Below are positions 24,297-32,128 of a stretch of DNA of 64,000 nucleotides, one piece after another (within the stretch, counting starts at the first letter, position 1; each line of letters opens with the position of its first letter). Below the pieces are notes generated by a model, which worked only from the letters and a program-made list of their open reading frames with translations, was not told the DNA's origin and ran no database searches. The stretch is from Pseudomonas monteilii (lineage in GTDB: Bacteria > Pseudomonadota > Gammaproteobacteria > Pseudomonadales > Pseudomonadaceae). The position numbers and the translations under genes are program-made. The stretch is taken from the NCBI GenBank assembly GCA_001534745.1, contig CP013997.1, forward strand, positions 3,162,001-3,226,000, written 5' to 3'.

Positions 24297-24766
24297 CGGT
24301 CGGTCTTCCTGTCGAGCAGCCGGGACAGCCGCTCGCGTTCTTCAGGTGAAAGGGTGGAGGCCGCATCGGGCGTCGGTGTCCGGCGGCGGTTCACCCGCAG
24401 CAGCAGTGTGACGGCACCGGCGACCAGCAGCACGCCCGGACCGAACCAGAGCAGCCAGGTGCGCGGCGTCAAGGCCGGCTTGTAACGGACGAAGTCGCCG
24501 TAGCGATCGACCATGAACGCGACGATCTGCGCATTGCTCTGGCCTTCGCCCAGCAGGCGGAAGATCTCGCGCCGCAGGTCGGCGGCGATCGGCGCGTTGG
24601 AGTCGGCGATGTCCTGGTTCTGACACTTGGGGCAGCGCAGCTCGCGGGTCAGTTGCTGGTAGCGCGCGCGTTCGGCGTCGTCGCGAAAACGGTAGGTGTC
24701 GATCGCCGCCTGCACCGTCCCGGCCAGACCCAGGCCCAGCACCAGCGCGGCCAGCCAGCGCCTCAT
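24293..24766 (-). CDS. ccmH: Cytochrome c maturation thioreductase CcmH
   Basis: 157 residues: signal peptide, then a periplasmic domain with the redox motif LRCPKCQNQ (Cys44 and Cys47), and a C-terminal membrane helix (about 103-125). It reduces the apocytochrome CxxCH cysteines with CcmG before haem attachment. This is the short form; the TPR part is the separate ccmI gene upstream in the sequence. Its frame overlaps ccmG by four bases. Confidence 0.94.
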   Translation of the reverse strand: MRRWLAALVLGLGLAGTVQAAIDTYRFRDDAERARYQQLTRELRCPKCQNQDIADSNAPIAADLRREIFRLLGEGQSNAQIVAFMVDRYGDFVRYKPALTPRTWLLWFGPGVLLVAGAVTLLLRVNRRRTPTPDAASTLSPEERERLSRLLDRKTDR

Positions 24767-25299
24767 GGCCGGGCCTCTTCGACCAGAGTCTGGTACAACG
24801 GCGCCAGCTGCTCACGCCAGACCGTGGCATCGATCACCCCCACATGGCGGTGACGGATGATGCCCTGGGCGTCGATCAGGAAGGTTTCCGGCGCGCCATA
24901 CACGCCCAGGTTCAAGCCGAGGGTGCCGGCGTCGTCGCGCACGTTCAACGTATAGGGGTCATGGAAATCGCGCAGCCAGGCCTGGGCCGCGGCCGAATCG
25001 TCCTTGTAGTCGATGCCATGGATCAGCACGCCCTGCTCGGCCAGCTGGTTCAGGAATGGGTGCTCGACCTTGCAGGACGGGCACCAGGTGCCCCAGACGT
25101 TCACCAGCGCCGGGCGGCCGGTCAGGTCAGCCTCGGTCACGGTGCGCCCGCCCTGCACCGCCGGGAGTGAAAACGCCGGGAACGGCTTGCCGAGCAGCGC
25201 GGACGGCAAGGCGTCGGGCTTGAGGAACAGCCCTTTGTACAACACGCCAGCCAGCAGCAGAAACACCACCAGCGGCACCGCTTTCATCCAACGTTTCAT
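24763..25299 (-). CDS. ccmG: Thiol:disulfide interchange protein CcmG/DsbE
   Basis: 178 residues. An N-terminal anchor (about 8-24) leads into a thioredoxin fold with active site WGTWCPSCK (Cys73, Cys76), preceded by GRPALVNV and followed by the cis-proline region APETFLIDAQG. It keeps apocytochrome cysteines or CcmH reduced in the periplasm, taking electrons from DsbD/CcdA-type proteins elsewhere. Overlaps ccmF by four bases. Confidence 0.95.
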   Translation of the reverse strand: MKRWMKAVPLVVFLLLAGVLYKGLFLKPDALPSALLGKPFPAFSLPAVQGGRTVTEADLTGRPALVNVWGTWCPSCKVEHPFLNQLAEQGVLIHGIDYKDDSAAAQAWLRDFHDPYTLNVRDDAGTLGLNLGVYGAPETFLIDAQGIIRHRHVGVIDATVWREQLAPLYQTLVEEARP

Positions 25300-27284
25300 G
25301 CCGTCGCTCCAGACAGGTTCAAGCCTTCCCGCACACGCGCCGCCACCTTGGCCCGGTAGCGCCGGTCGAAGGCCGCGAGCAGCCCGCCCAGGCCGGTCAA
25401 CAGCCCACCCAGCCAGATCCAGCGCACGTACGGCTTGACGTGGATACGCACCGCCCAGGCACCGTTTTCCAACGGCTCGCCGAGGGCGACATAGAGGTCA
25501 CGGGTGAAACCGGCATCGATGCCGGCCTCGGTCATCACCGAGCGCTGCACGCTGTACAGGCGCTTCTCCGGGTGCAGCACGGCGACCTCACGGCCCTCGC
25601 GGGTGACCCGCAGGGTGCCGCGATCAGCCACGAAGTTCGGCCCTTCGGCATGGGCGGCGCCTTCGAAGTGGAACACGTACCCGGCCAGGGTCACGTCCTC
25701 GCCCGGCGCCAGGCGCAGGTCGCGTTCGGCGCTGCCATGGCTGGACAGCACCACGCCAAGTGCACAGACCGCCAGCCCCAGGTGCGCCACCTGCATGCCC
25801 CAGTAGCTGCGTGGCAGGCGTCGCAGGCCGACCCACAGGCCGGTGTGGCGCGTCTTATCGAACACGTCGCGCACCCCGCCGAGCACCACCCAGGCGGCCA
25901 GCGCCAAGGTGCTCAGCACCGGCCAGGCGAAGTCGCCGACCAGCAGGCTGCCCAGCGGCGCCAGCAGCGCGCTGCCCAGCAGCACCGGGGTCAGCATGCC
26001 CGCCAGCCAACGGCCGGGCGTGTCTTTCCAGCGCACCAGCACGCCGATGCCCAGCACCAGCATCAGCATGGCCATCACCGGCAGGAACAAGGCGTCGAAG
26101 TACGGAGGCCCCACCGACAGCTTGGCGCCGGTCAGCGCATCGAGGATCAAGGGGTACAGGGTACCGAGCAGGATCGTCGACGCCGCCACCACCAACAGCA
26201 GGTTGTTGGCCAGCAGCAGCGCCTCGCGCGACCACAGGGCGAAGCGGATATGGCTCTTGACGGCTGGCGCGCGCACGGCGAACAGGGTCAGCGAGCCCCC
26301 GACCACGCACAGCAGGAAGGCCAGGATGAACACGCCACGGGACGGGTCGGCGGCGAACGCGTGCACCGAGGTCAGCACCCCGGAGCGCACCAGGAAGGTC
26401 CCCAGCAGGCTCAGCGAGAAGGCGGCGATCGCCAGCAGCACCGTCCAGCTCTTGAACACCCCGCGCTTTTCGGTCACCGCCAGCGAATGCACCAGGGCCG
26501 TGCCGACCAGCCAAGGCATGAACGAGGCGTTTTCCACCGGGTCCCAGAACCACCAGCCGCCCCAGCCCAGCTCGTAGTAGGCCCACCAGGAACCCAGGGT
26601 GATGCCGATGCCGAGAAAGGCCCAGGCCACCAGGGTCCAAGGGCGCGACCAGCGGGCCCAGGCCGCGTCCAGACGCCCGCCGAGCAAGGCGGCGATGGCG
26701 AAGGCGAAGGCCACCGAGAAGCCGACATAGCCCATGTACAGCATCGGCGGGTGCACGATCAGGCCGATGTCCTGCAGCAGCGGGTTGAGGTCGCGGCCGT
26801 TGGCCGGCATCTGCGGCAGCAGGCGCGCGAAGGGGTTCGAGGTGGCGATCAGGAACGTCAGGAAGCCCACGCTGATCATCCCCATCACCGCCAGTACCCG
26901 CGCCAGCATGACCTGCGGCAACTGCCGCGAGCAGACCGAGACAGCGAAGGTCCAGCCACCGAGGATCAGTGCCCAGAGCAGCAGCGAGCCCTCATGGGCG
27001 CCCCACACGGCGCTGAACTTGTAGTACCAGGGCAGAGCGCTGTTGGAATTGTTGGCGACGTAGGTGACCGAGAAGTTGTCGGTCAGGAAGGCCTGGGTCA
27101 GACAGGCGAACGCCACCACCAGAAAGCCGAACTGGCCCCAGGCCGCCGGACGTGCCAGCGCCATCCACAGGCGATCCCCGCGCCAGGCGCCGATCAGCGG
27201 CAGGCTGGCCTGGACGCCCGCGAAGCACAGCGCCAGGATCATCGCCAACTGGCCCAGTTCGGGCACGAGCAAGGTCGCGTTCAT
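25296..27284 (-). CDS. ccmF: Haem lyase subunit CcmF
   Basis: 662 residues with about 14-15 membrane helices, the normal size. The tryptophan-rich haem-handling motif [15 protein letters not shown] lies near residue 240, with conserved His-bearing loops ([17 protein letters not shown]). It attaches haem from holo-CcmE to apocytochrome c with CcmH and CcmI. Overlaps both neighbours by four bases. Confidence 0.97.
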   Translation of the reverse strand: MNATLLVPELGQLAMILALCFAGVQASLPLIGAWRGDRLWMALARPAAWGQFGFLVVAFACLTQAFLTDNFSVTYVANNSNSALPWYYKFSAVWGAHEGSLLLWALILGGWTFAVSVCSRQLPQVMLARVLAVMGMISVGFLTFLIATSNPFARLLPQMPANGRDLNPLLQDIGLIVHPPMLYMGYVGFSVAFAFAIAALLGGRLDAAWARWSRPWTLVAWAFLGIGITLGSWWAYYELGWGGWWFWDPVENASFMPWLVGTALVHSLAVTEKRGVFKSWTVLLAIAAFSLSLLGTFLVRSGVLTSVHAFAADPSRGVFILAFLLCVVGGSLTLFAVRAPAVKSHIRFALWSREALLLANNLLLVVAASTILLGTLYPLILDALTGAKLSVGPPYFDALFLPVMAMLMLVLGIGVLVRWKDTPGRWLAGMLTPVLLGSALLAPLGSLLVGDFAWPVLSTLALAAWVVLGGVRDVFDKTRHTGLWVGLRRLPRSYWGMQVAHLGLAVCALGVVLSSHGSAERDLRLAPGEDVTLAGYVFHFEGAAHAEGPNFVADRGTLRVTREGREVAVLHPEKRLYSVQRSVMTEAGIDAGFTRDLYVALGEPLENGAWAVRIHVKPYVRWIWLGGLLTGLGGLLAAFDRRYRAKVAARVREGLNLSGATA

Positions 27285-27736
27285 GGGCGGGCCTGCGTGG
27301 CAGTGGAGGCCTGGCCACTGTCCTTGAGCGCCTGGGTGACTTCCGGCGGCATGTATTTCTCGTCATGCTTGGCCAGCACCTCATCGGCCACCACCACCCC
27401 GTCGGCCCCGAGTCGGCCCAGGGCGACGATGCCCTGCCCTTCGCGGAACAGGTCCGGCAGGATGCCGCGGTAGGTGATCGGCACCGAGCGGTGGAAGTCG
27501 GTCACCACGAAGCGGACGTCCAGCGAGTCGGCCGAGCGCTGCACCGAGCCCTTCTCGACCATGCCACCGGCACGGATACGCGTGCCTTGGGGCGCCTCGC
27601 CGTCGGCGATCTGGGTCGGGGTGTAGAACAGGTTGATGTTCTGCTGCAAGGCGGTGAGCGCAAAGCCCACGGCCAGGCTCACGCCGAGCAGCAAGGCGGC
27701 GATCAGGGCCAGGCGTTTCTTGCGCTGGGGGGTCAT
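27281..27736 (-). CDS. ccmE: Haem chaperone CcmE
   Basis: 151 residues from ATG 27736. The longer frame upstream is out-of-frame ccmD/ccmC sequence. An N-terminal anchor (about 8-28) precedes a periplasmic beta-barrel. The covalent haem-binding histidine is H124 in [12 protein letters not shown], with the nearby conserved Tyr. It carries haem from CcmC to CcmF. The start overlaps the ccmD stop by four bases. Confidence 0.95.
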   Translation of the reverse strand: MTPQRKKRLALIAALLLGVSLAVGFALTALQQNINLFYTPTQIADGEAPQGTRIRAGGMVEKGSVQRSADSLDVRFVVTDFHRSVPITYRGILPDLFREGQGIVALGRLGADGVVVADEVLAKHDEKYMPPEVTQALKDSGQASTATQARP

Positions 27737-27909
27737 CGGACGCGCTCCCGACGCAGGCGGCGCGCCTCGTCGCGCAGGTGGCAACGGCGTGCCCACAGCG
27801 GCGCCGCGACGTTGATCGCCAGCACCGCCAGGCACAGGCCGTAGGCCGACCAGACGTACAGGCCGTGTCGGCCCATGGCGAGAAAATCACTGAACGAAGC
27901 AAAACTCAT
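27733..27909 (-). CDS. ccmD: Cytochrome c maturation small membrane protein CcmD
   Basis: 58 residues from ATG 27909, overlapping the ccmC stop by four bases. One membrane helix (about 16-36, [21 protein letters not shown]) is followed by a strongly basic cytoplasmic tail rich in Arg. CcmD helps release holo-CcmE from the CcmABC complex. Size, topology and place between ccmC and ccmE decide the call. Confidence 0.92.
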   Translation of the reverse strand: MSFASFSDFLAMGRHGLYVWSAYGLCLAVLAINVAAPLWARRCHLRDEARRLRRERVR

Positions 27910-28673
27910 GAAGCAGTCTCCTGGCCCAGGCAGCGGGCGATCTCGGCCTTCACCCAGCTGGCCCGCGCCTCGCGCTTGAGCACCTCCAGGCGCATGCGCA
28001 GCAGCAGCACCGCGCCGAAGAAGCAGTAGAATCCGAGTACGGTGAACAGCAGCGGCAGCCACATCTGCGCCGGCATGGCGGGTGTTTCGGTCAGGCTGAA
28101 GGTGGCGCCCTGGTGCAGGGTGTTCCACCACTCCACCGAATACTTGATGATCGGGATGTTCACCACCCCGACGATCGCCAGCACCGCACAGGCCTTGCCA
28201 GCGCTGTCGCGATTGCCGATCGCCTGGCCGAGGGCGATGATGCCGACGTACAGGAACAGCAGGATCAGCATCGAGGTCAGCCGCGCATCCCAGACCCACC
28301 AGCTGCCCCAGGTCGGCTTGCCCCAGATCGCCCCGGTGAGCAGCGCCAGTGCGGTCATCCAGGCCCCGATCGGTGCCGCGCACTGCAGGGCGACATCGGC
28401 CAGCTTGATCTTCCACACCAGCCCGACCACGCCGGCCACCGCCAGCAGCACGTAGCACGACTGCGCCAGCATAGCCGCCGGCACGTGGATGTAGATGATG
28501 CGGAAGCTGTTGCCCTGCTGGTAGTCCTCGGGCGCGAAGGCCAGGCCCCAGACGACGCCGACCAGCAACAGCAGCGTCGCCGCCCCGGCCAGCCACGGCA
28601 GCAGGCGGCCACTGAAGGCGTAGAAGCCTTTCGGTGACGCCCAGGTGTGAAACCATGTCCAGCGTGTCTTCAT
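27906..28673 (-). CDS. ccmC: Haem exporter/handling protein CcmC
   Basis: 255 residues from ATG 28673 ([11 protein letters not shown]). An in-frame start 54 bases upstream would overlap the ccmB end and add a poorly conserved tail. Six membrane helices, the haem-handling motif [12 protein letters not shown] (about 125-136) and flanking histidines in [11 protein letters not shown] place it in the CcmC family. It loads haem onto CcmE with CcmAB. Confidence 0.94.
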   Translation of the reverse strand: MKTRWTWFHTWASPKGFYAFSGRLLPWLAGAATLLLLVGVVWGLAFAPEDYQQGNSFRIIYIHVPAAMLAQSCYVLLAVAGVVGLVWKIKLADVALQCAAPIGAWMTALALLTGAIWGKPTWGSWWVWDARLTSMLILLFLYVGIIALGQAIGNRDSAGKACAVLAIVGVVNIPIIKYSVEWWNTLHQGATFSLTETPAMPAQMWLPLLFTVLGFYCFFGAVLLLRMRLEVLKREARASWVKAEIARCLGQETAS

Positions 28674-28719
28674 CACGGTGCATCCAAAATGACTGGCCGC
28701 GCGCGCAGCGCGGGTCTCG

Positions 28720-29388
28720 TTATTCACCGACGCTGATGCTCAGCCCGGCGGCGATGGCGAACGGTGCCAGGGTCACGGTCAGTGCCGCCAGGCTGGCCAG
28801 CCACCACAACTGCCCGGTGGCCGGCAGCCCTTGCAGGGCCGCTTGCAGCGCGCCGCTGCCCAGGATCAGCACCGGAATGTAGAGCGGCAGCACCAGCAGC
28901 GCGAGCAGCAGCCCACCGCGCTTGAGTCCGACCGTCAGGGCCGCGCCCACCGCGCCCAGCAGGCTCAGCACCGGGGTGCCGAGCAGCAGGGAGGCCAGCA
29001 GCACCGGCAGGCACTCGCCTGGCAGCCCCAGCATCAACGCCAGCAGCGGCGCCAGCACCACCAGGGCCAAGCCGGAGAAGAGCCAGTGCGTCAGGACCTT
29101 GGCCAGCGCCAGCAGCGGCAAGGCGCGTCGCGACAGCAGCCACTGCTCGAGCGAGCCGTCCTCGAAATCGCTGCGGAACAACCCGTCGAGCGACAGCAGC
29201 ACGGCCAGCAGTGCCGCGACCCAGACCAGACCGGGCGACAGCGTGCGCAGCAGCGCCGTCTCCGGGCCGACGGCCAGGGGGAACAGGGCGACGACCAGGG
29301 CGAAGAACACCAGCGGGTTGGCCAGTTCGGCCGGCCGGCGGCACAGCACGCGCGCCTCGCGGCGCATCATCGAGAAGAACAGGCTCAT
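28720..29388 (-). CDS. ccmB: Haem exporter permease CcmB
   Basis: 222 residues from ATG 29388, overlapping ccmA by four bases. Six hydrophobic helices, opening with the family line [16 protein letters not shown] and containing [14 protein letters not shown]. It is the membrane partner of the CcmA ATPase. The 46-base gap to ccmC is the only non-overlapping junction within the operon. Confidence 0.94.
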   Translation of the reverse strand: MSLFFSMMRREARVLCRRPAELANPLVFFALVVALFPLAVGPETALLRTLSPGLVWVAALLAVLLSLDGLFRSDFEDGSLEQWLLSRRALPLLALAKVLTHWLFSGLALVVLAPLLALMLGLPGECLPVLLASLLLGTPVLSLLGAVGAALTVGLKRGGLLLALLVLPLYIPVLILGSGALQAALQGLPATGQLWWLASLAALTVTLAPFAIAAGLSISVGE

Positions 29389-30017
29389 GCCGCCTGGCCT
29401 CCCAGGTCGAGTTGCCGATAGCGCGCCGCCGTGCGCGTCAGGGCATGGTGGGTGGTCAGCACCACGCCGCCGCCTCGATCGCAATGGGTGGCCAGGTGCG
29501 CCTCCAGTTGCGCCACGCCTTCGCGGTCGAGCGCCGTGAAGGGCTCGTCGAGAATCCACACGGGCGGGGCCTCCAGGTACAGCCGGGCCAGGGCGACGCG
29601 TCGACGCTGTCCAGCGGACAGGGTCTGGCACGGCACGTCTTCGAAACCGCGCAACCCGACCCGGTCCAGGGCCTGGTCGATCGCCGTCGGGCTGACACGG
29701 CCCTGCAAGGCGCTGAGCCAGTGCAGGTTTTCCTGGGCGGTGAGCAGGTCTTTGATGCCGGCGGCATGGCCGATCCACAGCAGGCGTCCGGCCTGGGCCT
29801 GGCGCTGCATGGCCAGGGGCTGGCCGTCGAGCAGCACCTGCCCGTCCGTCGGCGTCATCAGCCCGGCCAGCAGGCGCAGCAGGCTGGTCTTGCCACTGCC
29901 GTTGGGGCCGCCGACCTGAAGCATCTCGCCCGGTCGCAGGCGCAGGTCCAGGCCCTCGAACAGCAGGCGCGAATCGCGTTCGCAGGCCAGGCCCACGGCT
30001 TGAAGATCAAAGGTCAC
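29385..30017 (-). CDS. ccmA: Cytochrome c biogenesis ABC ATPase CcmA
   Basis: 210 residues, first gene of the operon. Walker A is GPNGSGKT (37-44), signature [14 protein letters not shown], Walker B WILDEPF. It drives release of holo-CcmE from CcmC with CcmB and CcmD. It is divergent from the FliK-like gene; a minus-strand TATAAT (30108-30113) about 90 bases upstream could be the operon -10 box, though no good -35 is seen. Confidence 0.96.
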   Translation of the reverse strand: MTFDLQAVGLACERDSRLLFEGLDLRLRPGEMLQVGGPNGSGKTSLLRLLAGLMTPTDGQVLLDGQPLAMQRQAQAGRLLWIGHAAGIKDLLTAQENLHWLSALQGRVSPTAIDQALDRVGLRGFEDVPCQTLSAGQRRRVALARLYLEAPPVWILDEPFTALDREGVAQLEAHLATHCDRGGGVVLTTHHALTRTAARYRQLDLGGQAA

Positions 30018-30058
30018 GGTACCGCCTTGTGCTAGGGCTGCCTCAAGTCGCTCGCCGG

Positions 30059-30078
30059 GCTGCCGTTATACTGGCAGC
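30059..30078 (+). promoter_or_regulatory. Inverted repeat around a candidate -10 box
   Basis: GCTGCC (30059-30064) and GGCAGC (30073-30078) flank TTATACT, whose TATACT (30067-30072) fits a -10 for the FliK-like gene 92 bases downstream. The repeat arms around the box could bind a regulator. No clear -35 accompanies it. Confidence 0.3.
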
Positions 30079-30163
30079 GGCCAAGGGTCGACCCGGCGCG
30101 CGGTCGGCATTATACATACGTAGCCCCGGCCAAGAGCGCCGGGTTCGACAGGGTGTACAGACC

Positions 30164-31732
30164 ATGAGCGACATCAAAAGTCTCGGCGCCCCCGCGACCG
30201 TGAGCACGCCGCCGGCCAAGGGCGCGACCGGCGGCGAGCTGCTGCGGCTGCTGGCACCGCAGACCAGCCCCCTGGCCGGAGGCGAGAACGCCCAGGCCGA
30301 GGTGGTCTCGCTGCGCCAGAACGGCCAGGACTTCCAGATGCTGCTGCGCCTGACCCAGGCCAATGGTGCGCAGAACCAGGTGCAGGTCAGCGCGAGCCAG
30401 CCGCTGCCGGAGGGCAGCCAGCTACTGGTCAGCCAGCCACCCGGTGGTTCGCCCGGCTTGATGGTACGCCAGCTGGACACCCGTGGCGCCGAGCCCCTGG
30501 TCCGCCTGGACACGGCGCGTACACCCGTGGGCACCCTGCTGCAGGCCAAGGTGGTGACCAGCCAGGTCGAAGCGCCGATACCCGGCCAGCCGGTCAATCA
30601 CCGGATCCTGGCGACCCTGCTCAACACCGCCCAGGCCGGCGCGACGCTGGCCCTCGACAGCCCTCGCCCGCTGGCCGTCGGCAGCCTGCTCAGCGCGCTG
30701 GTGGACAATGACCAGACCCTGCGCTTCGTGCCGCTGGCCGGGCGTCAGGAACAGTTGGTGACCGCCCAGCAGTTGCTCAACCAGCAAGCGCGCCAGGCGT
30801 CCCTGCCTGGGCTGCTCGCGGCCCTGCAGGCCCTGCCCGACGACGCTGCGGTCGATCCGGCACTGCGCACCACGGTCCAGACGTTGCTCGCTACCTTGCC
30901 GGACCTGGCGCAACTGACCGACCCCAAAGGCCTGGCCCAGGCTTTGGCGCGCTCGGGTGCGTTTCTCGAATCCAGCCTGCTGGCTGGTCAATCGGGCGCC
31001 CTGGCGGGCGATCTCAAGGCGCAGGTGCTGCGTCTGGTGGCGCACCTGCCTGGCGTGCCGGGCAACCCGACGCTGCCGCCCGCCCTGGCCGCTGGCAGCA
31101 TGGCCCAGGCCCTGCCGGGCATGGTCCGCAATGCTTTGGGGATGCTGGGCCAGGTCGGTCCTCGCCCACAGCCGGGCGGTTTCCCCTTGCCTGATCGCCT
31201 GCTGCAGAACCTGGCCGAGGGCGAAGGCGACCTGGAGCACCTCTTGCGCCTGGCGGCCGCCGCCATCTCACGGCTGCAGAACCATCAGCTGGCCAGCCTG
31301 CAACAGACCGGCATCGATGAGCGCGGCAATGTGCAGACCACCTGGCAGACCGAGCTGGCGCTGCGCCAGGACCAGGTGTTCGTGCCGATCCAGGTCAAGC
31401 TCCAGCGCGAAGAACCCCCGCCACGCGAGGACGATCCGCCCCGCGAGCAGCGCGACCCTTTGCAGGCCCTGTGGCGCATCGACCTGGCGTTCGACGTGGC
31501 GCCTTTGGGCCCTCTCCAGGTGCAGGCACAGCTGAGCCAGGCACGCCTGTCGGCACAGCTCTGGGCCGAGCGCGCCGATACCGCCACACTGCTGGCCGGC
31601 CAACTGGACGACTTGCGCCTGCACTTGGTGGCACGGGGCCTGAACGTCGGCGACCTTGCCTGTCATGCCGGTACCCCGCCCCAGGGCGCTGGCACGCGCC
31701 TCGAACACCGCTGGGTGGATGAAACCGCATGA
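30164..31732 (+). CDS. FliK-like flagellar hook-length control protein (second copy)
   Basis: 522 residues from ATG 30164. A low-complexity Ala/Gln/Leu/Pro-rich protein with a C-terminal region (about 420-510) resembling the FliK hook domain: WRIDLAFDVAPLGPLQVQAQLSQ, then LAGQLDDLRLHLVARGLNVG. The canonical fliK is at 59.4-60.6 kb, so this is a paralogue. It overlaps the FlhB-C-terminus-like gene by four bases. Such a pair (compare YlqG-YlqH of Bacillus) suggests a substrate-switch accessory role for flagellar export, by inference. Confidence 0.75.
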   Translation: MSDIKSLGAPATVSTPPAKGATGGELLRLLAPQTSPLAGGENAQAEVVSLRQNGQDFQMLLRLTQANGAQNQVQVSASQPLPEGSQLLVSQPPGGSPGLMVRQLDTRGAEPLVRLDTARTPVGTLLQAKVVTSQVEAPIPGQPVNHRILATLLNTAQAGATLALDSPRPLAVGSLLSALVDNDQTLRFVPLAGRQEQLVTAQQLLNQQARQASLPGLLAALQALPDDAAVDPALRTTVQTLLATLPDLAQLTDPKGLAQALARSGAFLESSLLAGQSGALAGDLKAQVLRLVAHLPGVPGNPTLPPALAAGSMAQALPGMVRNALGMLGQVGPRPQPGGFPLPDRLLQNLAEGEGDLEHLLRLAAAAISRLQNHQLASLQQTGIDERGNVQTTWQTELALRQDQVFVPIQVKLQREEPPPREDDPPREQRDPLQALWRIDLAFDVAPLGPLQVQAQLSQARLSAQLWAERADTATLLAGQLDDLRLHLVARGLNVGDLACHAGTPPQGAGTRLEHRWVDETA

Positions 31733-32070
31733 TCGAACGACCTCCACGCCAGGCCATCGCCTTGACCTACGATGGCGAGCAGGCACCGACCCTGAGCGCC
31801 AAAGGCGATGACGAATTGGCCGAGGCCATCATCGCCCTGGCCCGCGAGCACGAGGTGCCGATCTACGAGAACGCCGAGCTGGTCAGGCTGCTGGCGCGTC
31901 TGGAGCTGGGTGACCAGATTCCCGAAGCGTTGTACCTGACCATCGCCGAGATCATCGCCTTCGCCTGGCGCCTGCGGGGCAAGGCGCCGGTGGGGTTCGA
32001 AGAACGCGTCGCTCGCGAACGCGACGTCACGCCCACCCAGGCGGCGCTGCCGGACGGCAGCCATATGTAG
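31729..32070 (+). CDS. FlhB C-terminal-domain-like export switch protein
   Basis: 113 residues matching only the cytoplasmic end of FlhB/YscU proteins: RQAIALTYDGEQAPTLSAKGDDELAEAIIALAREHEVPIYE aligned with the part after the autocleavage site (main FlhB: ALKYDPEKNGAAPLLLAKG). There are no membrane helices and no NPTH cleavage motif, so it corresponds to a pre-cut FlhB-CC fragment. It is coupled to the FliK-like gene by a four-base overlap and followed 58 bases later by the toxin-like pair. Confidence 0.85.
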   Translation: MIERPPRQAIALTYDGEQAPTLSAKGDDELAEAIIALAREHEVPIYENAELVRLLARLELGDQIPEALYLTIAEIIAFAWRLRGKAPVGFEERVARERDVTPTQAALPDGSHM

Positions 32071-32128
32071 CCCCCGCGCCCATGCCAAAACGGGATCCTC
32101 ACGGCCTTCGCCCACCCCGAGGATTCCC

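Noticed and set aside
25440..27473. A 677-codon plus-strand frame opposite ccmF/ccmE
   Set aside because: Antisense to obvious membrane proteins; its His/Gln/Arg-rich composition is the complement of hydrophobic codons.
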